A stretch of DNA of 64,000 bases, taken from NCBI GenBank assembly GCA_947473045.1, contig CANJCO010000003.1, positions 62,001 to 126,000 on the forward strand. Reading direction: 5' to 3'. The translations under genes and the position numbers were made by a program. Numbering within the stretch: the first letter of the stretch is position 1; each line of letters starts with the position of its first letter. The notes beneath the pieces are model-generated. The model had not been told where the DNA came from, searched no databases, and worked only from the letters and a program-made list of their open reading frames with translations. Positions 34,266-42,614 of this stretch are shown piece by piece. The DNA is from Myxococcales bacterium. GTDB taxonomy: Bacteria; Myxococcota_A; Polyangia; Polyangiales; Polyangiaceae.

Positions 34266-37031
34266 GTGAACCGCGAGCTCGCCGACGCGCTCTGCGCGGC
34301 GTCCCGTCGCGGGCTCTTCGCGGTCGGCCCGGCCGTTGCCCGCGGAGACGACGGCTTCGACGTCGTCGGCAGCGATCGCGGCAGGAGCCTCGCCGACTGG
34401 TCTCGCGGCGAGCGGCTGCACTGGCGCAAGGCGCTGCGGATCACGCGAAAACTGGCCGTCGCACTTGAAGAGCTCGAGGCGCGTGGCTGGCCTGCGGCTC
34501 CGCTCTCGCCCGGCGATGTGCGGCTGGAGCCCTCGGTGGCGCTCCTCGCCACGCGCACCCTGCGCCTGCTCACGGGCGGCCCGCCGAACGATGCTCCCGC
34601 TGCGCTTCGTTGGTCGGCGCCCGAGGTGCTCGAAGGGCAACCGTGGGACGCGGCCGCGAGCCGGTATTTCCTTGGTCTCGTGGCCTACCGCCTCATCGCC
34701 GGCGATCTGCCTTCGCGCGCGGGCGGCCTGCGGGCCGAGCTCTCGTCGCGCGCCGAATTTGGTGTCGCGCCCTTCGTTGAAGCGGTTGCGCGAGAGCTGG
34801 CTCCGGGGGTCGAGACCGCGATCCTTTCGTGGGTTGGTGCGGCCGCCGCGCGCCCAGCGACGGCGGGCGATTTCGTGTCCGCGTGCGATCGGCTCCTGCG
34901 CGGCGAGCCCAGCGCCGACGTCCCGGAGACCCGTTCGTCTCCGCCGCGTTCGTTCGCGCCGCGCGCGCCCGCGACTGCGCCGAAGGCTCGATGGGTGGCA
35001 GCGGCTGCGCCGCTCGTATTTGCGGCTTTCACGGCCGCCAGCGCGCTGCTGTGGCCGCGTGAATCGCCACGGTCGCAATACGTGCAAGATGCACGCGCTG
35101 AGATCGATGCCACGTCGCCGGAGTCGTGCGCGCCCTGTCACGCACGCGAAGTCGTGGAGTGGCGCCGGAGCGTGATGTCGCAGGCGAGCTCGAGCCCGCT
35201 GTTTGGCGCACTTGAGAGCGTGGTCGAAGAGCAGGTCGGCAAAGACGACGCGTGCCCCAACGGCGCAGGGGCCCTGCGCGTGGCGGAGACGAACGCCTGC
35301 ATCGATTCGAAGACCGGCGTCAGCAAGACCGGCAGCGGCGGCGAGCAGTGGTGCGTCAATTGTCACGCGCCCGGCGCCAACGTCGTGAGCCGTCGCGCCG
35401 GCTGGAACGCGTTTGGTGACGCGCGCAGCCGCGCTCCCCTCCGCGATGTTCTACCGCAAGTCGCGCTGCAAGGCGTTTCGTGCGTTTCCTGCCACCGAAT
35501 TTCGGGCCCCGTTGCATCGCATGGCGCCGACCGAGGCGCCTACGAAGGCAACGCGACGTGGACGAGCAGCGCGACCGGCATCGCGTATCTGTCGCGGCCT
35601 GAAGACGGCGAAGGCCTGCGCGGGATCGCCAACAGCGGCTACCGGCTCAGCGGCGCGCTGCTGGCTCCCGCCACGCCGACGTTCGCACGCCTCGCGCCTC
35701 ACTCCGAACCTCCCGCTTCGGCGCGCGCCTACTTGCGGTCGAGCGAGTTTTGCGGCGCCTGTCACGACGTGCGCCTCTTCGGCACCGACGCGCTCGGGCA
35801 AGCGCAAGGCGAGCACTTCAAGCGCCTTCGCAACGCTTACTCCGAGTGGCGAACGTGGTCGGAGGGCGAGGCCCGGCGAGGTCGCACCGCGGCGAGCTGC
35901 CAGGGGTGCCACATGAGCCGATATCCTGGCGTCTGCGTGCCGGCGACCGGCAACGTGGCGGCCGACCCGGACTGCCCGCCGGGAACGCGCTTCGAATCGA
36001 GGCCTCCGAGCGACGCGCGCGAAGCCCGCACGCACTACTTCACGAGCGTCGATCTGCCGCTCGCTCCCGACTACCCGGGCGCGTTCGTGAGCGACCGAAC
36101 GCTCGATGCGTTCGGCACGCCGCTGGGACTCCGAGCACGTCGAAATATTCTTTTGAAGAGAACTTTCCGCTTCGGACTCGGAGAGGTGCTGCGCGAGGGC
36201 TCGCGCCTGTCGATTCCGGTCGAGCTCGAGAACGTCGGGGCAGGGCATCGCGTTCCCGCAGGTTTCAGCCAGGAGCGCGAGATTTGGGTCGAACTGCGCG
36301 TGACCGACGCGCGCGGGGCGACGGTTTACGAGGTCGGCGTGGTGGCGCGAGACGACGAGGACCTGCACGACAAATCGTTTGAAACGATCAACGTAGACGA
36401 CGCTGAGCGCGACGAAAGCGGCCGGCCGCTTGGCGTTTTTGGCGCCGACGTTCGCGACGGCGTCGATGCTCCGCGATGGTTGCCGGACGGCGCGTCGGTC
36501 GATGCGTTTCGCGGCAACGGTCTGGTCAATTTGCAGAACGGGTTCTTGCGCTGCGTGCGCTGCATCGGCAGCGTCGATGCAAGCGGCGCATGCATGGCCA
36601 CGGCGGGGCAGGACCGACTGCGCGCGGGCCGCTTCGCCGACGGCGACTACGACCTCGACACGGGCGCGTGCCGCTCGAATCTATCGGGCGAGCGCGCGCT
36701 TCTTGAGACGTACTTCCCCGTGGGATCGCTCGACGCGCGGCGAGGAATCGCCAAGGCGCCCGACGCCATCATCGACACGCGCTCGGCGCCGCCCGGCGCT
36801 CCGCGAACCTACCGCTACGAGCTCGACACGGGCGCGCATCCAGGCCCCTTGAAGGTCACCGCACGGCTGCGCTTTCGCGCATTTCCGCCCTATTTGGTGC
36901 GAGCTTTCGCCGATTACGAGGCGCTGTCGAACGCGCGCGGACTGCGCCCCGGCGGCCCTCAAGTCGCGCGCTCCATGCTCGCACGCGTCGACATCGTAGA
37001 CCTCGCGTCAGCCGAGGCGAGCGTTCGATGA
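34266..37031 (+). CDS. Pseudokinase fused to a five-CxxCH multihaem cytochrome c
   Basis: The product has 921 residues and a GTG start with GGGAGG upstream. Residues 20-210 resemble the C-lobe of a Hanks kinase: 'LSPGDVRLEPSVALLATRTL' aligns where HRD and the loop should be and 'WSAPEVLEGQPWDAAASRYFLGL' where APE and the next helix should be, but HRD, DFG and the Gly loop are gone, so it is a pseudokinase. A membrane helix (243-263) follows. The outer domain carries haem motifs at 288-292 (CAPCH), 363-367 (CVNCH), 406-410 (CVSCH), 496-500 (CGACH) and 545-549 (CQGCH). Then comes a beta-rich region with 'GAGHRVPAGF' (His661), typical of multihaem c proteins. ATGA overlap with the next gene. The order suggests a kinase-linked electron carrier; this is inference. 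Confidence 0.85.
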   Translation: MNRELADALCAASRRGLFAVGPAVARGDDGFDVVGSDRGRSLADWSRGERLHWRKALRITRKLAVALEELEARGWPAAPLSPGDVRLEPSVALLATRTLRLLTGGPPNDAPAALRWSAPEVLEGQPWDAAASRYFLGLVAYRLIAGDLPSRAGGLRAELSSRAEFGVAPFVEAVARELAPGVETAILSWVGAAAARPATAGDFVSACDRLLRGEPSADVPETRSSPPRSFAPRAPATAPKARWVAAAAPLVFAAFTAASALLWPRESPRSQYVQDARAEIDATSPESCAPCHAREVVEWRRSVMSQASSSPLFGALESVVEEQVGKDDACPNGAGALRVAETNACIDSKTGVSKTGSGGEQWCVNCHAPGANVVSRRAGWNAFGDARSRAPLRDVLPQVALQGVSCVSCHRISGPVASHGADRGAYEGNATWTSSATGIAYLSRPEDGEGLRGIANSGYRLSGALLAPATPTFARLAPHSEPPASARAYLRSSEFCGACHDVRLFGTDALGQAQGEHFKRLRNAYSEWRTWSEGEARRGRTAASCQGCHMSRYPGVCVPATGNVAADPDCPPGTRFESRPPSDAREARTHYFTSVDLPLAPDYPGAFVSDRTLDAFGTPLGLRARRNILLKRTFRFGLGEVLREGSRLSIPVELENVGAGHRVPAGFSQEREIWVELRVTDARGATVYEVGVVARDDEDLHDKSFETINVDDAERDESGRPLGVFGADVRDGVDAPRWLPDGASVDAFRGNGLVNLQNGFLRCVRCIGSVDASGACMATAGQDRLRAGRFADGDYDLDTGACRSNLSGERALLETYFPVGSLDARRGIAKAPDAIIDTRSAPPGAPRTYRYELDTGAHPGPLKVTARLRFRAFPPYLVRAFADYEALSNARGLRPGGPQVARSMLARVDIVDLASAEASVR

Positions 37032-39085
37032 CGGCTACAATCAACCCGTGGCCGGTCGCCATCTTCGGGGTCTCGCTCCTGCGCGATCTCGACGCGCGCG
37101 CGCGCCGCGAGATTGCGGCGGCGGGCTCCATCTCGCGCTTCGCTGCGGGGCAATACGTGTATCGCGCAAGCGATGCCTCGGACGCGCTCTTCGTCGTCGT
37201 CGACGGCGAGGTCGAAGTGCGCGACGAGGGCGGCCTGGTCGTCAATCGCGCCCGATCGCTCGACGTGCTCGGGCACGACGCCATTGTTCGCGTTTCAAGC
37301 CGCCGCAGACGCTCGGCGGTGTGCGTGACTGCGGCCACCATCGCGCGCGTTCCGGCCGACGTTCTGGCCCGCGGCCTCGGCAGACTGGGCATCTCGGTCG
37401 CGAGCGATCCGCGCTGGTCCGCCATCGGTCGCGCCGCGATCGCCGACGCGATTCGCTCCGCACCTTTCGCCGGGCGCCTGTCATCGTTCGACCTCGGCGC
37501 ACTCACGGGAGCTTCGCAAATCGTTACGGTCGCGCGGGGCCGGGCGGTGTACCGGTCGGGTGAGCCTGCGACGCACGCATACTTCGTCGCCGAGGGAGCC
37601 GTGAGCCCGGGCGAGGGCGAATACGTCGGCTCTGGAGCCCTGTTCGGGCACGAGCTGGCGCTCGCTCGCAAGGCGCGCGCGAGCGACGCGACGGCGCTCA
37701 GCTCGACCTGGTTGCTCTCGATTCCGCGCGACGTGATCGAAAGCGTCGCCCTGCGAAATACAGGCGTGTTTTCAGCCGCCGTCGAGCCGAAAATGCGCGA
37801 GCCACGAAACGCCCATCGACTGCAGACCGCGCGATCGCTGCTGGTCATCGATCAAGACGCGTGCGTGCGCTGCGGGCACTGCGTGTCGAGCTGCGCGTCG
37901 GCCCACGACGACGGGCTGCCGCGATTCACGCGTCTGGGAGACGTCGTCATGCTGCCGCTCGGCGCGGCTTCGACCCCCGCGCTGCTGGCTTCGAGTTGCC
38001 ATCACTGTGAGCGGGCGGCGTGCGTTGCAGAGTGTCCGACCGGCGCAATTGAGCGCCAGCCCGGCGGCGAGGTGACGATTCGTGAAGACCTTTGCACCGG
38101 CTGCGGCGCGTGCGTGAAGGCGTGCGCGTGGGGCAATGTCTCGCTCGTCACGAAGGCGGCGCGTGTGGTCGCTAGCAAGTGCGATCTGTGTGCTACTCGC
38201 GCGGCGGGCCCTGCGTGCGTCGCCGCGTGCCCGGTTGGAGCGGCCTCCCGCATCGATCCGTCGCAGCTCTCCGAAGCGCGCGAGCGTCACGCTCACGAGG
38301 TCGCGGCGGCCGCATCAGCCAGCAAAGACCGCGCCGTCGTGGTGGCCACGCTGCTTGGCTCGCTCGCGACGTTTGCATCGCTCACGCAGGCCTCTGCGCG
38401 CGCGTCGGGGGCCGCGCTTGCCGCCTCGTCAGTGGTCGCCGCGAGCTATGTCGCCGTGAAGCGAGCCCGGCTCTGCTTCGCACTAAAACCTGCGTATCGT
38501 CTGCATTTGGTGATGGGCGCCGTGACGCTGGCGGCTGCCGCCGGTCACCTGCGACCGAGGCTCGCCCCCGGGCTCAATGGCGCGCTCGCGATCGCTGTCG
38601 CGGGCACGCTCGTCACCGGCGCCGCGGGCTGGGCAGCGTTCGCCACCATTCCGCGAGCCCTCACGAGAATTGAACCTGACGTGGCCACAGGTGACGACGA
38701 TGCAGAGCGCAGCGTCATTGCGCGCAGTTTGCTGGCCGCGCTCACCGGCCAGAGCCTGGCGCTCAAGACCTGCTTTCGCGACGGGCTGCATCGGTACGCG
38801 GTCGCCCCGCTCGGGTGGCTCGCGCTTGTGCTGTCGCGTCGCACGATCGCGCAGGAAAGAGCGCGCATCCACGCGGCTGCGGTGGCGTCGCCCGGCGACA
38901 TCGCAGGCGCCGCACAGGGGCCCCTGACCGAGCTCGTGCGGCACAGCGTTTCACTCCGCGCGATGCCGGCGCGCAGGGCGCTCGGAGGGCTGCTCTCGGC
39001 GTGGTTGCCCGTCCACGTCGCCTTCGCCGTCGCCTGCTCCCTGCTCGCGCTGCTTCACGTCATCACCGAGCTCGTCTACCGGTGA
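37028..39085 (+). CDS. CRP-like x2, 4x[4Fe-4S] and di-haem cytochrome b membrane protein
   Basis: The product has 685 residues; its ATG overlaps the previous stop. Two CRP-like beta-barrels (about 18-115 and 145-245) carry 'FVVVDGEVEVRD' and 'YFVAEGAVSPGEGEYVGSGALFGHELALA'; neither has the full FGE...R-x-A cyclic-nucleotide cassette, so ligand binding is doubtful. A DmsB/NrfC-type ferredoxin region (279-412) has four Cys sets: CVRCGHCVSSC (279-289), CHHCERAACVAECP (324-), CTGCGACVKAC (356-) and CDLCATRAAGPACVAACP (385-), fitting four [4Fe-4S] clusters. The membrane part (about 436-685) has H-x13-H twice, at His493/His507 and His663/His677, the ligand pattern of a di-haem cytochrome b. It should pass electrons through the membrane; acceptor and donor unknown. 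GTGA overlap with the next gene. Confidence 0.83.
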   Translation: MTATINPWPVAIFGVSLLRDLDARARREIAAAGSISRFAAGQYVYRASDASDALFVVVDGEVEVRDEGGLVVNRARSLDVLGHDAIVRVSSRRRRSAVCVTAATIARVPADVLARGLGRLGISVASDPRWSAIGRAAIADAIRSAPFAGRLSSFDLGALTGASQIVTVARGRAVYRSGEPATHAYFVAEGAVSPGEGEYVGSGALFGHELALARKARASDATALSSTWLLSIPRDVIESVALRNTGVFSAAVEPKMREPRNAHRLQTARSLLVIDQDACVRCGHCVSSCASAHDDGLPRFTRLGDVVMLPLGAASTPALLASSCHHCERAACVAECPTGAIERQPGGEVTIREDLCTGCGACVKACAWGNVSLVTKAARVVASKCDLCATRAAGPACVAACPVGAASRIDPSQLSEARERHAHEVAAAASASKDRAVVVATLLGSLATFASLTQASARASGAALAASSVVAASYVAVKRARLCFALKPAYRLHLVMGAVTLAAAAGHLRPRLAPGLNGALAIAVAGTLVTGAAGWAAFATIPRALTRIEPDVATGDDDAERSVIARSLLAALTGQSLALKTCFRDGLHRYAVAPLGWLALVLSRRTIAQERARIHAAAVASPGDIAGAAQGPLTELVRHSVSLRAMPARRALGGLLSAWLPVHVAFAVACSLLALLHVITELVYR

Positions 39086-41046
39086 AGTCGCGCCTCACGC
39101 CTTCGGCGAACCGGGATTTGGCTCGCTTCGGCGACTTGCTGAGCGTGGGCGGGGGCGCAGCGCTTGGCCTGCTCGCGCTCGCGGCGTGGACGCGCCCGGG
39201 GCTGAGCGATCTCGCGCCCGGTCCTCTGTCCGCTGCGCACGTGGCGGCGGGGGTCGGCTGCTCGAGTTGCCACGGAGGGGCGCGGCCTTCGTCGGGCGCC
39301 TGCCAAGGGTGTCACGGGGGCGCGGCCGAGCGTTCTTCGACTCGGACCGGGCACCGGGCTGCGATGGCGCAAGGGCAGCTTTTGTGCGCGGATTGCCACT
39401 CCGCGCATGGCGGATCCGAGAGCGTGACGTTCGCGGGCGACGGTCTTTTTACGCGCAGCGGCGACGGGGCGTCGCGCACGTCAACGCTGCCACACGCTTC
39501 GCCGCCCGGCGCCGTACCGCTCGTGCCGGCCAGCGTGTGCGTGCGTTGCCATTCGTTTTCTGCGGCAACCGATCCAGCGCTGCGGTGCGTGTCGGACCCG
39601 CGGGGCGATCTCACGAAACAGGCTGATTTGTGCATGGATGAGCACCTGACCGTGGACTCCCTCCGCGGCGCGCGCAGGCTCGCCGTGTGGGAGTCGGCCC
39701 GCGCAGTCGCCCGGAGCACCGCTTGGACGGAAGTGCCGGCTCGCGGCGCCGCAACGGCGTGGGCACTCCTGCCCCTCGGCTCGGCGGCGCTGTCGCTCGC
39801 GCTCGTGCGCGTGGCTCGCAAACGTCGTGAGCGCGCGGCGCGTTCAGCGGCGCCCGTCGCTCCAGCCGCGCTCGACAAAAGGCGGCTCCCGCAGATCGAC
39901 CCGTCGCGATGCCTTGGCTGTTACGCCTGCGTCGACGCTTGTCCGTTCGCCGTTCTCGAAGTGCAGCGCTTCGTCGCCGTAGTCGCGCGCCCCGCGGATT
40001 GCTGCGGCGTCGTCGCTTGCGCCGAAGTGTGCCCCAACGGATCGCTGTCGATCACGGGCGAGCCGCTCGCCGCGCGTCAGCTGCGCCTGGGCGCCGGGAG
40101 CCTCGAGAGCCTCGACGCTCCCGGCGTCTTCGTGGCGGGCGACGTGACTGGCGTGCCTCTCATACGCAACGCGATTGAGCACGGCGAGCGCGTCATTCGC
40201 GCGATCGCGACTGCGCGCTCGGCGTCGAGCGGCGACGCGCTCGATGTGCTTATCGTCGGCGCCGGCCCCGCCGGACTGTCGGCGGCGCTCAGCGCAAAGC
40301 GGGCGGGCCTGTCGTTCGAGATCCTCGAGCAGTCCACGGTCGCCTCCAGCGTGCGCAGCTTCCCCCGCAGCAAAATCGTGCTCGATCATCGCGAAGGAGA
40401 CGTTGCCAACTCCGCCCTGTGGGTCGGAGAGACGACCAAAGAGCTGCTCCTGCTCGAATGGCAGCGCGCGCTTCGAACCGAAGGCGTCGCGGTGCGCGAA
40501 GGTTTTCGTGTCGCCAATATCAGCAAAAAAGGCTCTTTTTTTGAGATCGAAGTCGCGAATCGTGAGCCCCCGGAGGCTACGTTCCTGGCGCGCAACGTGG
40601 TGCTGGCCACGGGACGCCGGGGAACGCCGCGGCGTCTGGGAGCCCACGTCGCGGACGGGTGCGACAACAAGGTGAGCTACAGCCTCGCCGACGCGCGCAG
40701 CTTCGCAGGGCAGCGCGTACTCGTCGTGGGGCTGGGCGACGCCGCCATGGAAGCGGCGCTGGCGCTCGCCCAACAGCCGAACACCGTCGTGACGGTGTGT
40801 CACCGGGGCGACGACTTCTCGCGCGGAAAGCCGCGAAATATCGAGTCGATGCGCGCGGCGCTCGCAGCGGGCCGAATCCTCGCGATGTTTTCGAGCGAGG
40901 TCGTTGAAATAAGCCGCCGCGACGTCACCCTGCGATCGGCTGGCATCGACCGGACGCTCGGCAACGACGCGGTGCTCGTGCTCATCGGCGGCGAGCCTGA
41001 GGGCGCGCTGCTCAAGCTCGCCGGCGTGCGATTCGAAAACGAATAG
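39082..41046 (+). CDS. Tetrahaem c, 2x[4Fe-4S] and permuted flavoprotein fusion
   Basis: The GTG at 39082 overlaps the previous stop; the product is 654 residues. A membrane helix (19-36) leads to a domain with CxxCH at 60-64, 74-78, 102-106 and 153-157; a second helix (about 222-242) followed by KRRERAAR returns the chain to the cytoplasm. There a ferredoxin pair has CLGCYACVDACP (277-288) and CCGVVACAEVCP (307-318). The segment 'GVFVAGDVTGVPLIRNAIEHG' (about 345-370), normally at the C-terminus of thioredoxin-reductase-like flavoproteins, comes before the FAD motif GAGPAG (393-398) and the NAD(P) motif GLGDAA (550-555), so the fold looks circularly permuted. This protein could carry electrons from cytoplasmic NAD(P)H to outer haems. 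Confidence 0.83.
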   Translation: MKSRLTPSANRDLARFGDLLSVGGGAALGLLALAAWTRPGLSDLAPGPLSAAHVAAGVGCSSCHGGARPSSGACQGCHGGAAERSSTRTGHRAAMAQGQLLCADCHSAHGGSESVTFAGDGLFTRSGDGASRTSTLPHASPPGAVPLVPASVCVRCHSFSAATDPALRCVSDPRGDLTKQADLCMDEHLTVDSLRGARRLAVWESARAVARSTAWTEVPARGAATAWALLPLGSAALSLALVRVARKRRERAARSAAPVAPAALDKRRLPQIDPSRCLGCYACVDACPFAVLEVQRFVAVVARPADCCGVVACAEVCPNGSLSITGEPLAARQLRLGAGSLESLDAPGVFVAGDVTGVPLIRNAIEHGERVIRAIATARSASSGDALDVLIVGAGPAGLSAALSAKRAGLSFEILEQSTVASSVRSFPRSKIVLDHREGDVANSALWVGETTKELLLLEWQRALRTEGVAVREGFRVANISKKGSFFEIEVANREPPEATFLARNVVLATGRRGTPRRLGAHVADGCDNKVSYSLADARSFAGQRVLVVGLGDAAMEAALALAQQPNTVVTVCHRGDDFSRGKPRNIESMRAALAAGRILAMFSSEVVEISRRDVTLRSAGIDRTLGNDAVLVLIGGEPEGALLKLAGVRFENE

Positions 41047-41079
41047 ATCGTTTCGCATGGCCGCCCGTATTGGGCGTCT

Positions 41080-42606
41080 ATGAGGCTAATTACTGCTGGT
41101 CTTCTCGCCGTCGTCGGGATGGGTACTTCGGTTGCGGGGGCGTTCGCGCTGCCGGTCGCCGCGCCGAGCGCGCAGCTCGTTGAGCTACCGGGGGTGGCGG
41201 AGGCAATCGCGGCGGCGGAGATCGACCGGTCGCGCTTTACCGACGGTCGCGCGCTCATGATCGACGCCCGGCTCGGTCACGCGAGCCTCGCTCAGGACTC
41301 CGCCGGCGAGACCTACCTGTTTGCATCGCTCACCGGCGGCGAGTCGAGCCAGGGCACGCCTCCGCTGAGCCTCGCGATCGCGATCGACCGATCCGGCTCC
41401 ATGAAGGGCGATCGCCTCGCCAACGCCCTCGCTGCCGCAGTGGGCACCGTCGAGCGCATGCGCGACGGCGACAGCGTGAGCGTGATCGCGTTCGACACGC
41501 GCGCGGTAGCCGTCGTCTCGCAGGAGCTGATCAGCTCGGCGTCGAAGCCCAGGATCGCAGCCCAAATAAGGTCGATCGGGCTCGGCGGTGACACGTGCAT
41601 TTCGTGCGGCCTGGACCGCGCGCTCAGCGAGCTCGCCACGTCGGGAACGCGCGACCACGTCAGTCGCATTTTGCTGTTGTCCGACGGCGCCACCAACCAC
41701 GGCATCACCGACATGGCGGGCATGCGGGCGCTGTCGGCACGCGTGCGCGACGCCGGCGTGTCTATTTCGACGATCGGAGTCGACGTCGACTTCGACGAAA
41801 AAATGATGGCGGCGATCGCCCAGGAGTCGACGGGACGGCACTATTTCGTAGCGAGCCCGGCGGGCCTTCCGGCCATTTTTGCGCAGGAATTCGACTCGCT
41901 GCTGTCGTCCGTGGCGCAGGACGCTGAGCTGCACGTAGACTTGGCGCCAGGCGTCGAGATCGATCAGGTGTTTGATCGAAGCTTTCGTCGCGAAGGCTCG
42001 TCGTCGGTCGTGGTCCCCTTTGGCAGCTTCGGCGCGAAGCAGGAGAAGACGATTCTCATCAAGCTACGCGTTCCCACCGGCGCCCGCGTATCCGCGCCCG
42101 TCGCTACGATGCGGGTCGATTATCGCGATCTGCGCAGCCGGGCCGACGCTCATTGCGGCGGCGTGCTCGCGGCCCGCGTCGTCGATCCGGCGCTCGCGCA
42201 GCAGCAGATCGATCCGTTCGTAGCGACGCGCCTCGAGCGAAGCCGAACGTCGCAGACGCTGACCGACGCCAATCGCCTCTTTGAAACGGGGCGCCTCACC
42301 GAAGCGCGGCAACGCCTCGGCGAGCAGAAGCACGAGATCGAGCAGAGTCTCGCCCTCGCGAAAAAGTCGCTGGCGACGGCCGCGCCGATGGCGACGGGCC
42401 GCGCGGGCATCGATGAGGCGTTCAGCGGGCAGCTCGCCGCGATCGAGGCAGCCCGGTCAGCGTTCGCCGCGACCCCTCCGGCCGACCTCGATCGCGCATC
42501 CGGCGGCGGGTTCGCGCCACCACCGGCCGCGGCGTCGCCCGCGTCGCGCGCCGGAAAGGCTCAAATCAAGGCCAACCAGCAGGCAGCGGGCGATCTCGCG
42601 TTCTGA
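41080..42606 (+). CDS. Secreted VWA-domain protein with intact MIDAS motif
   Basis: The product has 508 residues. The signal peptide is 'MRLITAGLLAVVGMGTSVAGAFA'. The VWA domain (about 95-285) has the MIDAS set: 'AIDRSGSMKGDRL' (DxSxS), Thr in 'LGGDTCISCGL' and Asp in 'LLLSDGATNHG'. It is followed by a beta-sandwich ('AELHVDLAPGVEIDQV') and a helical C-terminus with heptad-like repeats and a Pro/Ala-rich tail. Such proteins bind metal-coordinated partners in the periplasm. It starts 33 bases after the redox operon, with a small hairpin (CGCCC/GGGCG, 41062-41076) in the leader and a poor ribosome site, so co-transcription is uncertain. A role in chaperoning or organising the redox proteins is possible but not shown. 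Confidence 0.82.
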   Translation: MRLITAGLLAVVGMGTSVAGAFALPVAAPSAQLVELPGVAEAIAAAEIDRSRFTDGRALMIDARLGHASLAQDSAGETYLFASLTGGESSQGTPPLSLAIAIDRSGSMKGDRLANALAAAVGTVERMRDGDSVSVIAFDTRAVAVVSQELISSASKPRIAAQIRSIGLGGDTCISCGLDRALSELATSGTRDHVSRILLLSDGATNHGITDMAGMRALSARVRDAGVSISTIGVDVDFDEKMMAAIAQESTGRHYFVASPAGLPAIFAQEFDSLLSSVAQDAELHVDLAPGVEIDQVFDRSFRREGSSSVVVPFGSFGAKQEKTILIKLRVPTGARVSAPVATMRVDYRDLRSRADAHCGGVLAARVVDPALAQQQIDPFVATRLERSRTSQTLTDANRLFETGRLTEARQRLGEQKHEIEQSLALAKKSLATAAPMATGRAGIDEAFSGQLAAIEAARSAFAATPPADLDRASGGGFAPPPAAASPASRAGKAQIKANQQAAGDLAF

Positions 42607-42614
42607 TTCGCGGC

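Noticed and set aside
41062-41076. Small hairpin CGCCC/GGGCG with a 5-base loop before the VWA gene
   Set aside because: Five base pairs are too few to call a terminator or a riboswitch; noted only as a possible influence on translation.
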